Shown here: in pieces, positions 1-6,830 of the stretch
Numbering within the stretch: the first letter of the stretch is position 1
Layout of the letters: every line of letters starts with the position of its first letter
NCBI GenBank assembly: GCA_051004015.1
Contig: JBPCKT010000034.1
Coordinates: 1 to 7,451 of the forward strand
Length of the DNA stretch: 7,451 nucleotides
Source of the DNA: SXOA01 sp051004015
GTDB lineage: Bacteria; Planctomycetota; Planctomycetia; Pirellulales; Pirellulaceae
Reading direction: 5' to 3'
The notes under the pieces: model-generated
Database searches by the model: none
The model's input: the letters and a program-made list of their open reading frames with translations, nothing else
What the model was told of the DNA's origin: nothing
Program-made: the position numbers and the translations under genes

Positions 1-146
1 GACCAGCCAGCCCCCTCGCTCCTCTTCGGCACTTCTTAAGCCGACTCCGCCCCCTGCTTCCGCCTTCTCACTAACCATCCCGCCACCGCTCCGCGCAAAA
101 TGGTAAAATCCTGTGAACGGTTACGAAGAATTGAAGGCGGCTTTCC
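1..146. other. Non-coding leader upstream of the cytochrome gene
   Basis: No supportable gene lies here. The stretch is pyrimidine-rich (C and T on the + strand). Two of the three + strand frames close within the first 75 bases; the third stays open to a TAA at 104-106 but reads as a Pro/Ser-rich string with no recognisable family, so I do not call it the tail of an upstream gene. A short inverted repeat, TCGGC (26-30) with GCCGA (40-44), has a 9-base loop and no T tract. TAAAAT at 104-109 resembles a -10 box, but nothing like a -35 box stands about 17 bases before it. The region probably holds the promoter of the downstream cluster, but I cannot place it. Confidence 0.5.
133..140 (+). promoter_or_regulatory. 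Weak ribosome binding site of the cytochrome gene
   Basis: GAAGGCGG lies 6 bases before the ATG at 147, with the AAGG core 9 bases before it. It is only a partial match to the Shine-Dalgarno consensus. It still supports 147 as the start, since no other in-frame ATG lies between the leader and the first membrane helix. Confidence 0.35.
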
Positions 147-3100
147 ATGTCCAGCACAACTCAGCCACAAAGGCAAAAATATGTCCGGGCCGTCGGTCCG
201 CGGCTGCGGGTGTTGCTGTATGTCGTGTTCTCGCTGGTCGCCTTGCTGACCGCGAATTCGCTGTTCCTCTTCAGCATCACGGCCCTCGAGTGGCTGACGC
301 GGGCGACCTACCAGGACTACTTCTACCTGTACATGTTCGTCTTGCACATCGTGCTGGGCCTGGTGCTGATAGTGCCCTTCGTGGCGTTCGGCCTGATTCA
401 CATGGTCACGTCCTGGAACCGCAAGAACAAGCGGGCCATCCGCATCGGCTATGCGCTGCTCACGGCCGGCATCGTGGTGCTGGTCACCGGCCTGTTACTG
501 ATGCGGATTGAAGGGCTGTTCGACCTCAAGCATCCGATTTCGAGGATGACCATTTACTGGTTGCATGTCCTGGTCCCTATCGCCGCCGGCTGGTTGTATT
601 GGCTCCATCGTCTGGCGGGGCCGAAGATCAAGTGGCGGATCGGCATCACCTATGCCGCGATTGTGGCCGCGCTCGTTGGGAGCATGGTCATTCTCCGCTC
701 CCAAGACCCTCGCGGCTGGAACCGGCCCGGCTCGGTGGAGGGAAAAAAGTACTTTGAACCTTCGCTCGTCGGAACTCCCAAGGGAGAATTCATCCCCGAG
801 CGTTCCCTCATGATGGACAGCTACTGCCTCAAGTGCCATCAGGATGCTTACAAAGGCTGGTTCCACAGCGCCCACCATTTCAGCTCGTTCAACAATCCGG
901 CCTACTTCGCCAGTGTCAAAGAGACGCGCGAAGTGGCTCTCAAACGGGACGGCAACGTCAAAGCCAGCCGCTGGTGCGCCGGCTGCCACGACCCCGTGCC
1001 GTTCCTCAGCGGCAAGTTTGACGACCCCAAGTATGACCTGGTGAACGACCCCACCGCCCATGCCGGCATCACTTGCACCGTTTGCCACGCGATAACGCAC
1101 GTCAACAGCACCAAAGGCAACGCCGACTACGTGATCGAAGAGCCGGTGCATTATCCGTTCGCTTACAGCGACAACCCGGTCCTGCAATACATCAACAACC
1201 AGCTCGTGAAGGCCAAGCCGTCGTTCCACAAGCAGACATTCCTCAAGCCATTCCACAAGGATTCGGACAAAGCCGCCGAGTTCTGCTCGACTTGCCACAA
1301 AGTCCATCTTCCCAAAGAGCTGAACCACTACAAGGAGTTCCTCCGCGGCCAGAACCACTACGACTCGTATCTGCTCAGCGGCGTCGCGCACGGATCCCAG
1401 AGCTTTTATTTCCCCCCGAAGACGCAGAAGAAATGCGCCGGCTGCCACATGAACCTGGTTCCGTCCGGCGACTTCGGGGCCAGGGACTTTGACAGCTCGG
1501 GCAAGCTCAGCATCCATAACCACCTGTTCCCCGGCGCGAACACGGCGATCGGGTTCTTCAAGCGGATGCCCAAGGACGGGACGCACGCTCCGTATCTCGG
1601 CGATGTGCCCGAGGGTTTCACGCCGGATTTCGATGCCGCCATGAAGACGCACGAGGATTTCTTGAAGGACAGCGTCCGCGTGGACATTTTCGCCATCCGC
1701 GAGCGCAAACCCGCTAAACAGCCCGGCAATGAAGAAGAAGAGCGGAGCCTGGTTTCCGGAACGCTCCACGCTCCTCTACGGCCGGTTCAGCCTATGCTCA
1801 AGCCGGGCGAGAAATACCTGCTGGAGACGGTCATCCGCACGCTCAAGCTGGGGCATCCACTGACGCAAGGGACCGCGGACTCGAATGAAATATGGATGGA
1901 CGTGACCGTGAAGAGCGGTGACAAGATCATCGGCCGTAGCGGCGGGCTGGATGCCAAGAAGGAAGTAGATCGCTACTCCCATTTTGTCAACGTCTTCATG
2001 CTCGACCGCAACGGCAACCGCATCAACCGCCGCAATCCGCAGGACATCTTCACGCCACTCTACAACCACCAGATTCCCCCCGGCGCGGGCTGGGTGGTCC
2101 ATTACGAGTTGGAGATTCCCGCCAAGGAACAACTCTCCGGACCAATTACGGTCGAAATCAAGCTCCAGTATCGCAAGTTCGATCAAGAGTATGTGGACTT
2201 CTTCACCCGCGCGGCCAAGCCGGGGGATAAGCCGTTCCCCGGCTTCAATCCGCAGCGGCCCGCGAATGAGCCGGTGATCAACCAGTTCCCTATCACCACG
2301 ATGGCCACGGACAAGCTCACACTCCCGGTGGAAGGATTCGAGGCCAAGGTCGCAAATCCCCCGTCTCCCATCAAGGACGAGTGGCAGCGGTGGAACGACT
2401 ACGGCATCGGCCTGCTGTTAGAAGGCAAAAAGGGGGAGCTGCGGCAGGCGGAAGAAGTATTTAAGAAGGTGGCCGAGCTGGGACGCTACGATGGACCCCT
2501 CAATCTGGCCCGCGTCTATCAGTTGGAAGGCCGGCTGGACGAAGCCAGCGAGATGCTCAACACGGCTGCCGCGAGCAAGGCGGAAGACTTGCCGATCTGG
2601 ACGGTCAATTGGCTTAAGGGGAGCGTGAACGCCCAGCAGGGGCACCTCGAAGACGCCATCCAGAATTACCAAAGCGTGCTGACCGACCGCACCGAGATCA
2701 TGCTCAAACGGGGCTACGACTTCAGCAAGGATTATCGAATTATCAATGACGCCGGCACCGCCTGCTTCAACCTCTCCAAGCGGCTCCGCGGCGAAAGCGC
2801 GAAAGCGGAGCAGCAGCGGCTGCGGCTTCAGGCCCGGGACTATTTCCTAAAAACGCTGGAATATGATTCCGAGAACGACACGGCCCACTTCAACCTGTCG
2901 CAGATCTACCAGGTGCTGGGAGAGACCGACCTGGCCCAGAAACACGCCGCATTGCACTCGCGGTATAAACCGGACGATAATGCGGGGGACAAGGCAATCG
3001 CCATCGCTCGCGGGAAATATCCCCACGCCAATGCCGCCGCCGAAGCCGTGGTGATTTATCCCCTTCGCCGCCGCGGCGCCCCGGAGCTGCCCGCAGCAGC

Positions 3101-3191
3101 CGCCATCCAGTCAACTAAAACAAATATCCCTGGCACTTCGCCTGCCGGCACTGCGCCCATTAACGCTGCCTCTGACAACAACGCCCAATGA
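147..3191 (+). CDS. Membrane-anchored five-heme cytochrome c with C-terminal TPR domain
   Basis: Predicted electron-transfer protein of the cytoplasmic membrane with a large extracytoplasmic part, 1014 residues. Five hydrophobic helices lie at about 21-46, 57-86, 99-120, 134-156 and 164-184. Basic loops after helices 2 and 4 put the N terminus inside and the heme domain outside. His67 and His85 (helix 2) and His140 and His154 (helix 4) could bind two b hemes. Five CxxCH sites follow at 227, 277, 310, 380 and 430. His-rich stretches near 240-244 and 457-459 may supply distal ligands. This part resembles the cytochrome c554-like multiheme family. Residues about 545-700 look beta-rich, about 744-940 contain TPR-like helices, and the tail is Ala/Pro/Thr-rich. 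Ten of the eleven cysteines belong to heme motifs. It leads a probable operon with the propeller gene 13 bases on. The electron donor and acceptor are unknown. Confidence 0.9.
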   Translation: MSSTTQPQRQKYVRAVGPRLRVLLYVVFSLVALLTANSLFLFSITALEWLTRATYQDYFYLYMFVLHIVLGLVLIVPFVAFGLIHMVTSWNRKNKRAIRIGYALLTAGIVVLVTGLLLMRIEGLFDLKHPISRMTIYWLHVLVPIAAGWLYWLHRLAGPKIKWRIGITYAAIVAALVGSMVILRSQDPRGWNRPGSVEGKKYFEPSLVGTPKGEFIPERSLMMDSYCLKCHQDAYKGWFHSAHHFSSFNNPAYFASVKETREVALKRDGNVKASRWCAGCHDPVPFLSGKFDDPKYDLVNDPTAHAGITCTVCHAITHVNSTKGNADYVIEEPVHYPFAYSDNPVLQYINNQLVKAKPSFHKQTFLKPFHKDSDKAAEFCSTCHKVHLPKELNHYKEFLRGQNHYDSYLLSGVAHGSQSFYFPPKTQKKCAGCHMNLVPSGDFGARDFDSSGKLSIHNHLFPGANTAIGFFKRMPKDGTHAPYLGDVPEGFTPDFDAAMKTHEDFLKDSVRVDIFAIRERKPAKQPGNEEEERSLVSGTLHAPLRPVQPMLKPGEKYLLETVIRTLKLGHPLTQGTADSNEIWMDVTVKSGDKIIGRSGGLDAKKEVDRYSHFVNVFMLDRNGNRINRRNPQDIFTPLYNHQIPPGAGWVVHYELEIPAKEQLSGPITVEIKLQYRKFDQEYVDFFTRAAKPGDKPFPGFNPQRPANEPVINQFPITTMATDKLTLPVEGFEAKVANPPSPIKDEWQRWNDYGIGLLLEGKKGELRQAEEVFKKVAELGRYDGPLNLARVYQLEGRLDEASEMLNTAAASKAEDLPIWTVNWLKGSVNAQQGHLEDAIQNYQSVLTDRTEIMLKRGYDFSKDYRIINDAGTACFNLSKRLRGESAKAEQQRLRLQARDYFLKTLEYDSENDTAHFNLSQIYQVLGETDLAQKHAALHSRYKPDDNAGDKAIAIARGKYPHANAAAEAVVIYPLRRRGAPELPAAAAIQSTKTNIPGTSPAGTAPINAASDNNAQ

Positions 3192-3204
3192 TCCCCTGAT
3201 CTCT

Positions 3205-5076
3205 ATGAGTAAGCCCCAGCAAGTTGAAGAATACGAAGGCGAAGAGCTTGTCGCCCACGACGACGCCGTCATTGGCCGCGCGCTCAAAATCTCGCTGGTC
3301 ATTATTTTGTTCGCCGTCGCCATTGCTAGCGGCGTCATCTTCTGGATTTTCCGCCCACCGCCCGAGCAGGAGCTAGTGGTCACTAAGGCTCCTGGTGCGA
3401 GTCCGCGAACACTTGCAAGCGTTGATCTCCCGGAAGTCAAGTTCACCGACATCACCTCCCAGGCTGGCATCAAATTCAAGCATGCCACTGGCGGCTATGG
3501 GGAGAAGCTACTGCCGGAAACGATGGGGAGCGGGGCGGCTTTTTTCGATTACGACAACGACGGCGATCAGGATTTGCTCCTCATCAATTCCAGATATTGG
3601 CCGTGGAAGCGACCGGCAGGCAAGGAGAAGGACTCGCCGACTTCCGCCCTCTACCAGAATGACGGCAAAGGAAAATTCACCGACGTCACCACAGCCGCCG
3701 GCCTCGACCTGAACTGCTACGGAATGGGCGTCGCCATCGGCGATTACGACAGCGACGGCTGGCTGGATGTGTTCATTTCCGCCGTCGGCGAAAACCATCT
3801 CCTCAAGAACAACAAGGGGAAATTCACCGACGTAGCCGCCGAAGCGGGCGTCGCCGGTGTTACCGACCAGTGGAGCACGAGCTGCGGCTTTGTGGATTAC
3901 AACAACGACGGCCAGCTCGACCTGTTCGTCTGCAACTACATCAAGTGGTCGCGTGAAATTGATCTCAGCCTGGGCACCAGGCTGGACGGTGAACACCGGG
4001 CGTTTGCCCCGCCGTTTGCGTTCGAGGGGGCGTACTGCTATCTGTACCGCAATGAAGGGGACGGCAAGTTCGCGGACGTCTCCAAGGAGGCGGGCATCCA
4101 GGTCCGCAACGTCAACACGAAAGTGCCGGTCGGCAAGTCGCTCGGCGTTTCTTTCGCGGACCTCGATAGGGACGGCTACATGGACATTATCGTGGCCAAC
4201 GACACCGTGCAGAACTTCCTGTTCCACAATCTCAAGGGAGAGCAGTTCGAGGAGATCGGCGAGAAGTCCGGCATCGCCTTTGGACCCGACGGAACGGCCC
4301 GCGGCGCGATGGGAAGCGACGTGGCCGCCTTCCGCCCCAACGGCACCTACGGCATCCTCATCGGCAACTTCGCCAACGAGCCCACGTCGCTGTTCGCCAC
4401 GCAAGACATCCGCAACCCCCTGTTGTTTTCCGACGAGGCTTTGTCATCCGGAATTGGCCCGCAGTCCCGCCTGGAGCTCAAATTCGGGGTCTTCTTCTTC
4501 GACTACGATCTGGACGGCCGGCTGGACGTACTGACCGCCAACGGCCATTTGGAAGAAGATATCGCGATCGTTCAGAAGAGTCAAACCTACAAACAGCCCC
4601 CGCAGCTATTCTGGAATGCCGGAGATGCGGAAAGTGAATTCATGCGCGTTCCCGCGGAATCCCTCGGCCCGGACTTTGTCGCCCCGATGGTCGGCCGGGC
4701 GAGTGCCTACGCCGATATCGACGGCGACGGCGACCTGGACTTCATCCTCACCGGCAGCGGCTCGTCCCCCCGCCTCTTGCGGAACGACCAAAAACTCGCC
4801 CACCACTGGCTCCGGCTCCAGCTCAAGGCGAAGGGCAAAAACACCTTTGCCTACGGCGCACGGGTGGAGGTTATTGTGGACGGGACCGTGCAAGAACGGC
4901 TGGTTTCGCCGACCCGCGGCTACCTGTCGCAGTCCGAGCTGCCCCTCACTTTTGGCCTGGGAAAGCACGAAGGGGTTGAAAGAGTAACCATTTATTGGCG
5001 TGATGGAAGCAAGCAAGATATAGTGAACCCCAAGGTCGATATGCTGCACGTTATCGAGCAGACTGATCCGAAATGA
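3205..5076 (+). CDS. FG-GAP/VCBS beta-propeller protein with ASPIC/UnbV domain (CRTAC1-like)
   Basis: Predicted extracytoplasmic propeller of 623 residues. A hydrophobic segment at about 27-49 follows an acidic N terminus and probably acts as an uncleaved signal anchor. Six calcium-binding loops of the form DxDxDGxxD (one has Asn in the third position) start at residues 115, 180, 231, 319, 433 and 504, each followed by a hydrophobic strand, as in FG-GAP/VCBS repeats. A related repeat near 369-391 lacks the Asp ladder, so a seven-blade propeller is likely. Residues about 546-613 match the ASPIC/UnbV domain, with the GARV and YLSQSE motifs and FGLG before a closing WRDG. Such proteins bind calcium and are thought to mediate protein or surface contacts; no enzyme activity is indicated. 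The start has no clear Shine-Dalgarno sequence and lies 13 bases after the cytochrome stop, so translation is probably coupled. Confidence 0.92.
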   Translation: MSKPQQVEEYEGEELVAHDDAVIGRALKISLVIILFAVAIASGVIFWIFRPPPEQELVVTKAPGASPRTLASVDLPEVKFTDITSQAGIKFKHATGGYGEKLLPETMGSGAAFFDYDNDGDQDLLLINSRYWPWKRPAGKEKDSPTSALYQNDGKGKFTDVTTAAGLDLNCYGMGVAIGDYDSDGWLDVFISAVGENHLLKNNKGKFTDVAAEAGVAGVTDQWSTSCGFVDYNNDGQLDLFVCNYIKWSREIDLSLGTRLDGEHRAFAPPFAFEGAYCYLYRNEGDGKFADVSKEAGIQVRNVNTKVPVGKSLGVSFADLDRDGYMDIIVANDTVQNFLFHNLKGEQFEEIGEKSGIAFGPDGTARGAMGSDVAAFRPNGTYGILIGNFANEPTSLFATQDIRNPLLFSDEALSSGIGPQSRLELKFGVFFFDYDLDGRLDVLTANGHLEEDIAIVQKSQTYKQPPQLFWNAGDAESEFMRVPAESLGPDFVAPMVGRASAYADIDGDGDLDFILTGSGSSPRLLRNDQKLAHHWLRLQLKAKGKNTFAYGARVEVIVDGTVQERLVSPTRGYLSQSELPLTFGLGKHEGVERVTIYWRDGSKQDIVNPKVDMLHVIEQTDPK

Positions 5077-5567
5077 GTCGATTCCGAGACGTCACCGCCA
5101 TGCACCTCGCGCGAATGACCTTCGCGCTCGCCGGTGCGGTGCTGTTGGCTTGGACTGGCCTATCGAGCTCCGCTCGGGCCGGCTGCGGCGACTATGTCTT
5201 TGTGCGTAACGCCAGCGGCCAGTTGGTCCGCGCCTCCAGCCTGATGCAGGACCACGGCGGCTGCACCGGCCCGCACTGCCCGGATTACAATCCGCTGGCA
5301 ACTCCATCGGCGGCGGATCCGGCTCCGGGCGAAGAGAGTCAGCCTATCAAGGTCCCTTGCCAGGGTTCCAACTGCTCCAACCGCTCCCAACTGCCGGCAG
5401 CTCCCGTGCCGCCACCCGCGCCTCAGCGAAGCTCGCAGGAGTCCACCGCCCTGCTCCTCAAATCGACCAGTGGCGATCAAGAGTCTGGCGCCCGATTTGG
5501 ATTCGCCCCTGCAAGCGGCGAACACGAATTGCACGATCCGCAGTCCATCTTCCACCCTCCGCGGTAG
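5073..5567 (+). CDS. Small secreted protein with two C-x4-C motifs, function unknown
   Basis: I do not recognise a named family. The 164-residue product has an N-terminal signal peptide: a basic start, a hydrophobic core at about 16-30 and a likely signal peptidase I site after Ala36 in SARA-GC. The mature part has five cysteines: C38, then C64-TGPH-C69 and C96-QGSN-C101, two similar short loops that might form disulfides or hold a metal. There is no CxxCH, so no c-type heme. A Pro/Ala-rich linker follows to about residue 120. The ATG at 5073 overlaps the TGA of the propeller gene (ATGA), which suggests translational coupling. An in-frame ATG at 5100 would also leave a complete signal peptide, and neither has a strong Shine-Dalgarno sequence. 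Its place in the cluster suggests a job outside the membrane with the cytochrome and propeller. Confidence 0.75.
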   Translation: MSRFRDVTAMHLARMTFALAGAVLLAWTGLSSSARAGCGDYVFVRNASGQLVRASSLMQDHGGCTGPHCPDYNPLATPSAADPAPGEESQPIKVPCQGSNCSNRSQLPAAPVPPPAPQRSSQESTALLLKSTSGDQESGARFGFAPASGEHELHDPQSIFHPPR

Positions 5568-5573
5568 TCTCTT

Positions 5574-5606
5574 CTTTTGCGGCGCTCTCTTTGCGCCGCC
5601 CGAAAG
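5574..5606 (+). terminator. Stem-loop after the three-gene cluster, possible terminator
   Basis: GCGGCGC (5579-5585) and GCGCCGC (5593-5599) form a perfect 7-base-pair G+C-rich stem with a 7-base loop, 11 bases after the stop of the small secreted protein gene. CTTT (5574-5577) and AAAG (5603-5606) can extend it past a small internal loop. No T tract follows, so it is not a standard intrinsic terminator. It may instead stabilise the 3' end of the message. The position between two gene groups favours a transcript-end role. Confidence 0.4.
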
Positions 5607-5710
5607 CAGAGCGTTTGGGCACGCGCGGCTAGCGTAGTCCCAGCGCGCCGGCCTTCTCAGGTTGGTTCATCCCGTTTCCCCGGTTCGACCGATCCAAGTT
5701 GCATTTTCAT

Positions 5711-5745
5711 CTCTCCTGGCAACCGCCTTTAGGTGGCGAGGAGAG
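5711..5745 (+). promoter_or_regulatory. Stem-loop in the leader of the DUF1559 gene
   Basis: CTCTCCT (5711-5717) pairs perfectly with AGGAGAG (5739-5745). Inside it, CGCC (5724-5727) can pair with GGCG (5735-5738) around a 7-base loop, leaving a 6-base bulge on the 5' side. It ends 45 bases before the DUF1559 start. The 3' arm contains AGGAG, a Shine-Dalgarno-like sequence that would be hidden in the stem, although no good start codon follows at the right distance. It could be an RNA leader element; the role is unknown. Confidence 0.35.
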
Positions 5746-5779
5746 CTGGCTGGTATTCATCTCCTTTTCTTTTCTGTCT

Positions 5780-5783
5780 GGAG
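5780..5783 (+). promoter_or_regulatory. Ribosome binding site of the DUF1559 gene
   Basis: GGAG stands 7 bases before the ATG at 5791, within normal spacing. It decides the start: 5791 gives a short prepilin leader directly before the FTLIE motif, while the ATG at 5662 would add 43 unrelated residues. Confidence 0.65.
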
Positions 5784-5790
5784 TTTTTTC

Positions 5791-6816
5791 ATGTCTCGAC
5801 AACGTTCCGCTTTCACGCTCATCGAGCTGCTGGTGGTGATCGCCATCATCGGTGTCCTCGTGGCCCTGCTGCTTCCCGCGGTGCAGTTTGCCCGCGAGGC
5901 AGGCCGCCGCACTCAGTGTGCCAATAACCTCAGACAAATGGGTGTGGGGCTGCACCTGTATCACGACGCCATCCGGGTCTTTCCGCCCGGCAAGGGCAAG
6001 AGCTATCCAGGCGAGCCCCCCTATGCTCGCTGGTCCGTTCATGCCCTCGTCCTGCCGTTTATGGAACAGGACCCGCTTTACAATTCGCTCAAATTCAACT
6101 TCGCGCCTTCCACCCCGGGCATGGGTGGAGTCGTCGCCTTCATGCCGGCCTATAGCAATGTGAACCTGAATGCGTGCATGTCGCCGGTCCCGACCTTCAT
6201 TTGTCCCTCGGACGGCAAAACGCCAGGCTCAGACTGGCCGGGGCAGAACAATTATGCCGGCAACCAAGGGGGGTTCCTTTGTGATCGCTCGGACTTCCCC
6301 GCCGGACCCGGAGACACCCTGCCCAACGAAACGAATCGCGGCATGTTCATGTTCGGCAGCGTTGCGAACATGGCATCGGTAACCGACGGCACGAGCACCA
6401 CGGCCTTCTTTAGCGAACGCATGCGTGGGCTCGGCAATCCAAACCCCCGTCGCGATTTGTTCGTGATGTCCAACCAAACGACACTGGACAACACCTTCAA
6501 CACCTGCAATGCCATTAATCCCAACACTGCCACGCCGCTCACGAGCAAGTGGGGATTTAGTTGGGTCATGGGGGAAAACTGCTGCACGCTTTACAATCAC
6601 GTTGCCCCGCCAAACTCCACTGCTTGCGCGGGAATTCCCTTTAACGGGACCATGACCAATATGGCCATGCAGGTTCCTCCCAGCAGCAACCATCCCAACG
6701 GCGCGCAGATCATGATGGTCGATGGCTCAGTCAAATTCTGTCCCAGCGTAGTCAACATCAGTGTTTGGCGGGCGATTGGGACGAAGGATGGGAACGAAGT
6801 GGCGTCACTGCAGTAA
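5791..6816 (+). CDS. DUF1559 protein with prepilin-type N-terminal cleavage/methylation motif
   Basis: Pseudopilin-like protein of 341 residues. The N terminus has a short basic leader, then SA-FTLIELLVVIAIIG, a type IV prepilin motif with Phe8 as the expected first residue of the mature protein and Glu12 as its fifth. Residue -1 is Ala rather than the usual Gly. The hydrophobic helix runs to about residue 32 and is followed by the family's AREAGRR and QCANNLRQ stretch. Further family signatures are CPSD at 138-141, TDGTS around 199 and a C-terminal HPNGA plus DGSVKF (301-316). The family is known for very large numbers of copies in planctomycete genomes. A pilus-like or type II secretion-like surface role is presumed but unproven. 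The start at 5791 is chosen for its GGAG site and correct leader length. A lipoprotein gene follows after 14 bases, so the two are probably co-transcribed. Confidence 0.93.
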   Translation: MSRQRSAFTLIELLVVIAIIGVLVALLLPAVQFAREAGRRTQCANNLRQMGVGLHLYHDAIRVFPPGKGKSYPGEPPYARWSVHALVLPFMEQDPLYNSLKFNFAPSTPGMGGVVAFMPAYSNVNLNACMSPVPTFICPSDGKTPGSDWPGQNNYAGNQGGFLCDRSDFPAGPGDTLPNETNRGMFMFGSVANMASVTDGTSTTAFFSERMRGLGNPNPRRDLFVMSNQTTLDNTFNTCNAINPNTATPLTSKWGFSWVMGENCCTLYNHVAPPNSTACAGIPFNGTMTNMAMQVPPSSNHPNGAQIMMVDGSVKFCPSVVNISVWRAIGTKDGNEVASLQ

Positions 6817-6822
6817 GGGAGG
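6815..6822 (+). promoter_or_regulatory. Strong ribosome binding site overlapping the DUF1559 stop codon
   Basis: AAGGGAGG begins inside the TAA stop of the DUF1559 gene and lies 8 bases before the ATG at 6831. It is the best Shine-Dalgarno sequence in the window. It fixes the lipoprotein start at 6831 rather than the in-frame ATG at 6765, which lies inside the DUF1559 coding sequence. Confidence 0.75.
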
Positions 6823-6830
6823 ATGCCCCC

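Larger units (their letters stand above)
5568..5790. other. Intergenic region and leader of the DUF1559 gene
   Basis: This 223-base gap separates the cytochrome cluster from the DUF1559 pair. It holds the stem-loop just after the first cluster, a second stem-loop at 5711-5745 and a pyrimidine-rich stretch before the DUF1559 start. The reading frame of the DUF1559 gene stays open back to an ATG at 5662, but that extension is not convincing as protein. A promoter for the second pair is expected here, but I see no clear -35/-10 pair. Confidence 0.5.

Noticed and set aside
104..109. TAAAAT as the -10 box of the cluster promoter
   Set aside because: No -35-like hexamer stands at the usual distance, and a single A/T hexamer is weak evidence.
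495..1769. Long minus-strand open frame of 424 codons opposite the cytochrome gene
   Set aside because: The + strand frame has helices, five CxxCH motifs and family signatures; the antisense product has no recognisable domain and exists because G+C-rich coding DNA keeps the opposite frame open.
3508..4404. Minus-strand open frame of 298 codons opposite the propeller gene
   Set aside because: Its Val/Glu-rich repeats mirror the DxDxDG loops on the + strand, so it is an antisense shadow of the calcium-binding repeats.
5172..5186. Possible lipoprotein signal at Cys38 of the small secreted protein
   Set aside because: The residues before the cysteine are Arg-Ala-Gly; Arg at -3 does not fit a lipobox, while Ala-Arg-Ala fits signal peptidase I.
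5680..5695. GGTTCGACC stretch that resembles a tRNA T-loop
   Set aside because: No acceptor, D or anticodon arm can be built around it; it only forms a tiny CGGT/ACCG hairpin with a 3-base loop.
5662..5790. Upstream extension of the DUF1559 gene to the ATG at 5662
   Set aside because: It would put 43 residues before a prepilin leader that is already complete, runs through the leader stem-loop and lacks a ribosome site, whereas 5791 has GGAG 7 bases before it.
6765..6830. Upstream extension of the lipoprotein gene to the ATG at 6765
   Set aside because: It lies inside the DUF1559 coding sequence and would bury the basic start of the lipoprotein signal; the strong ribosome site points to 6831.
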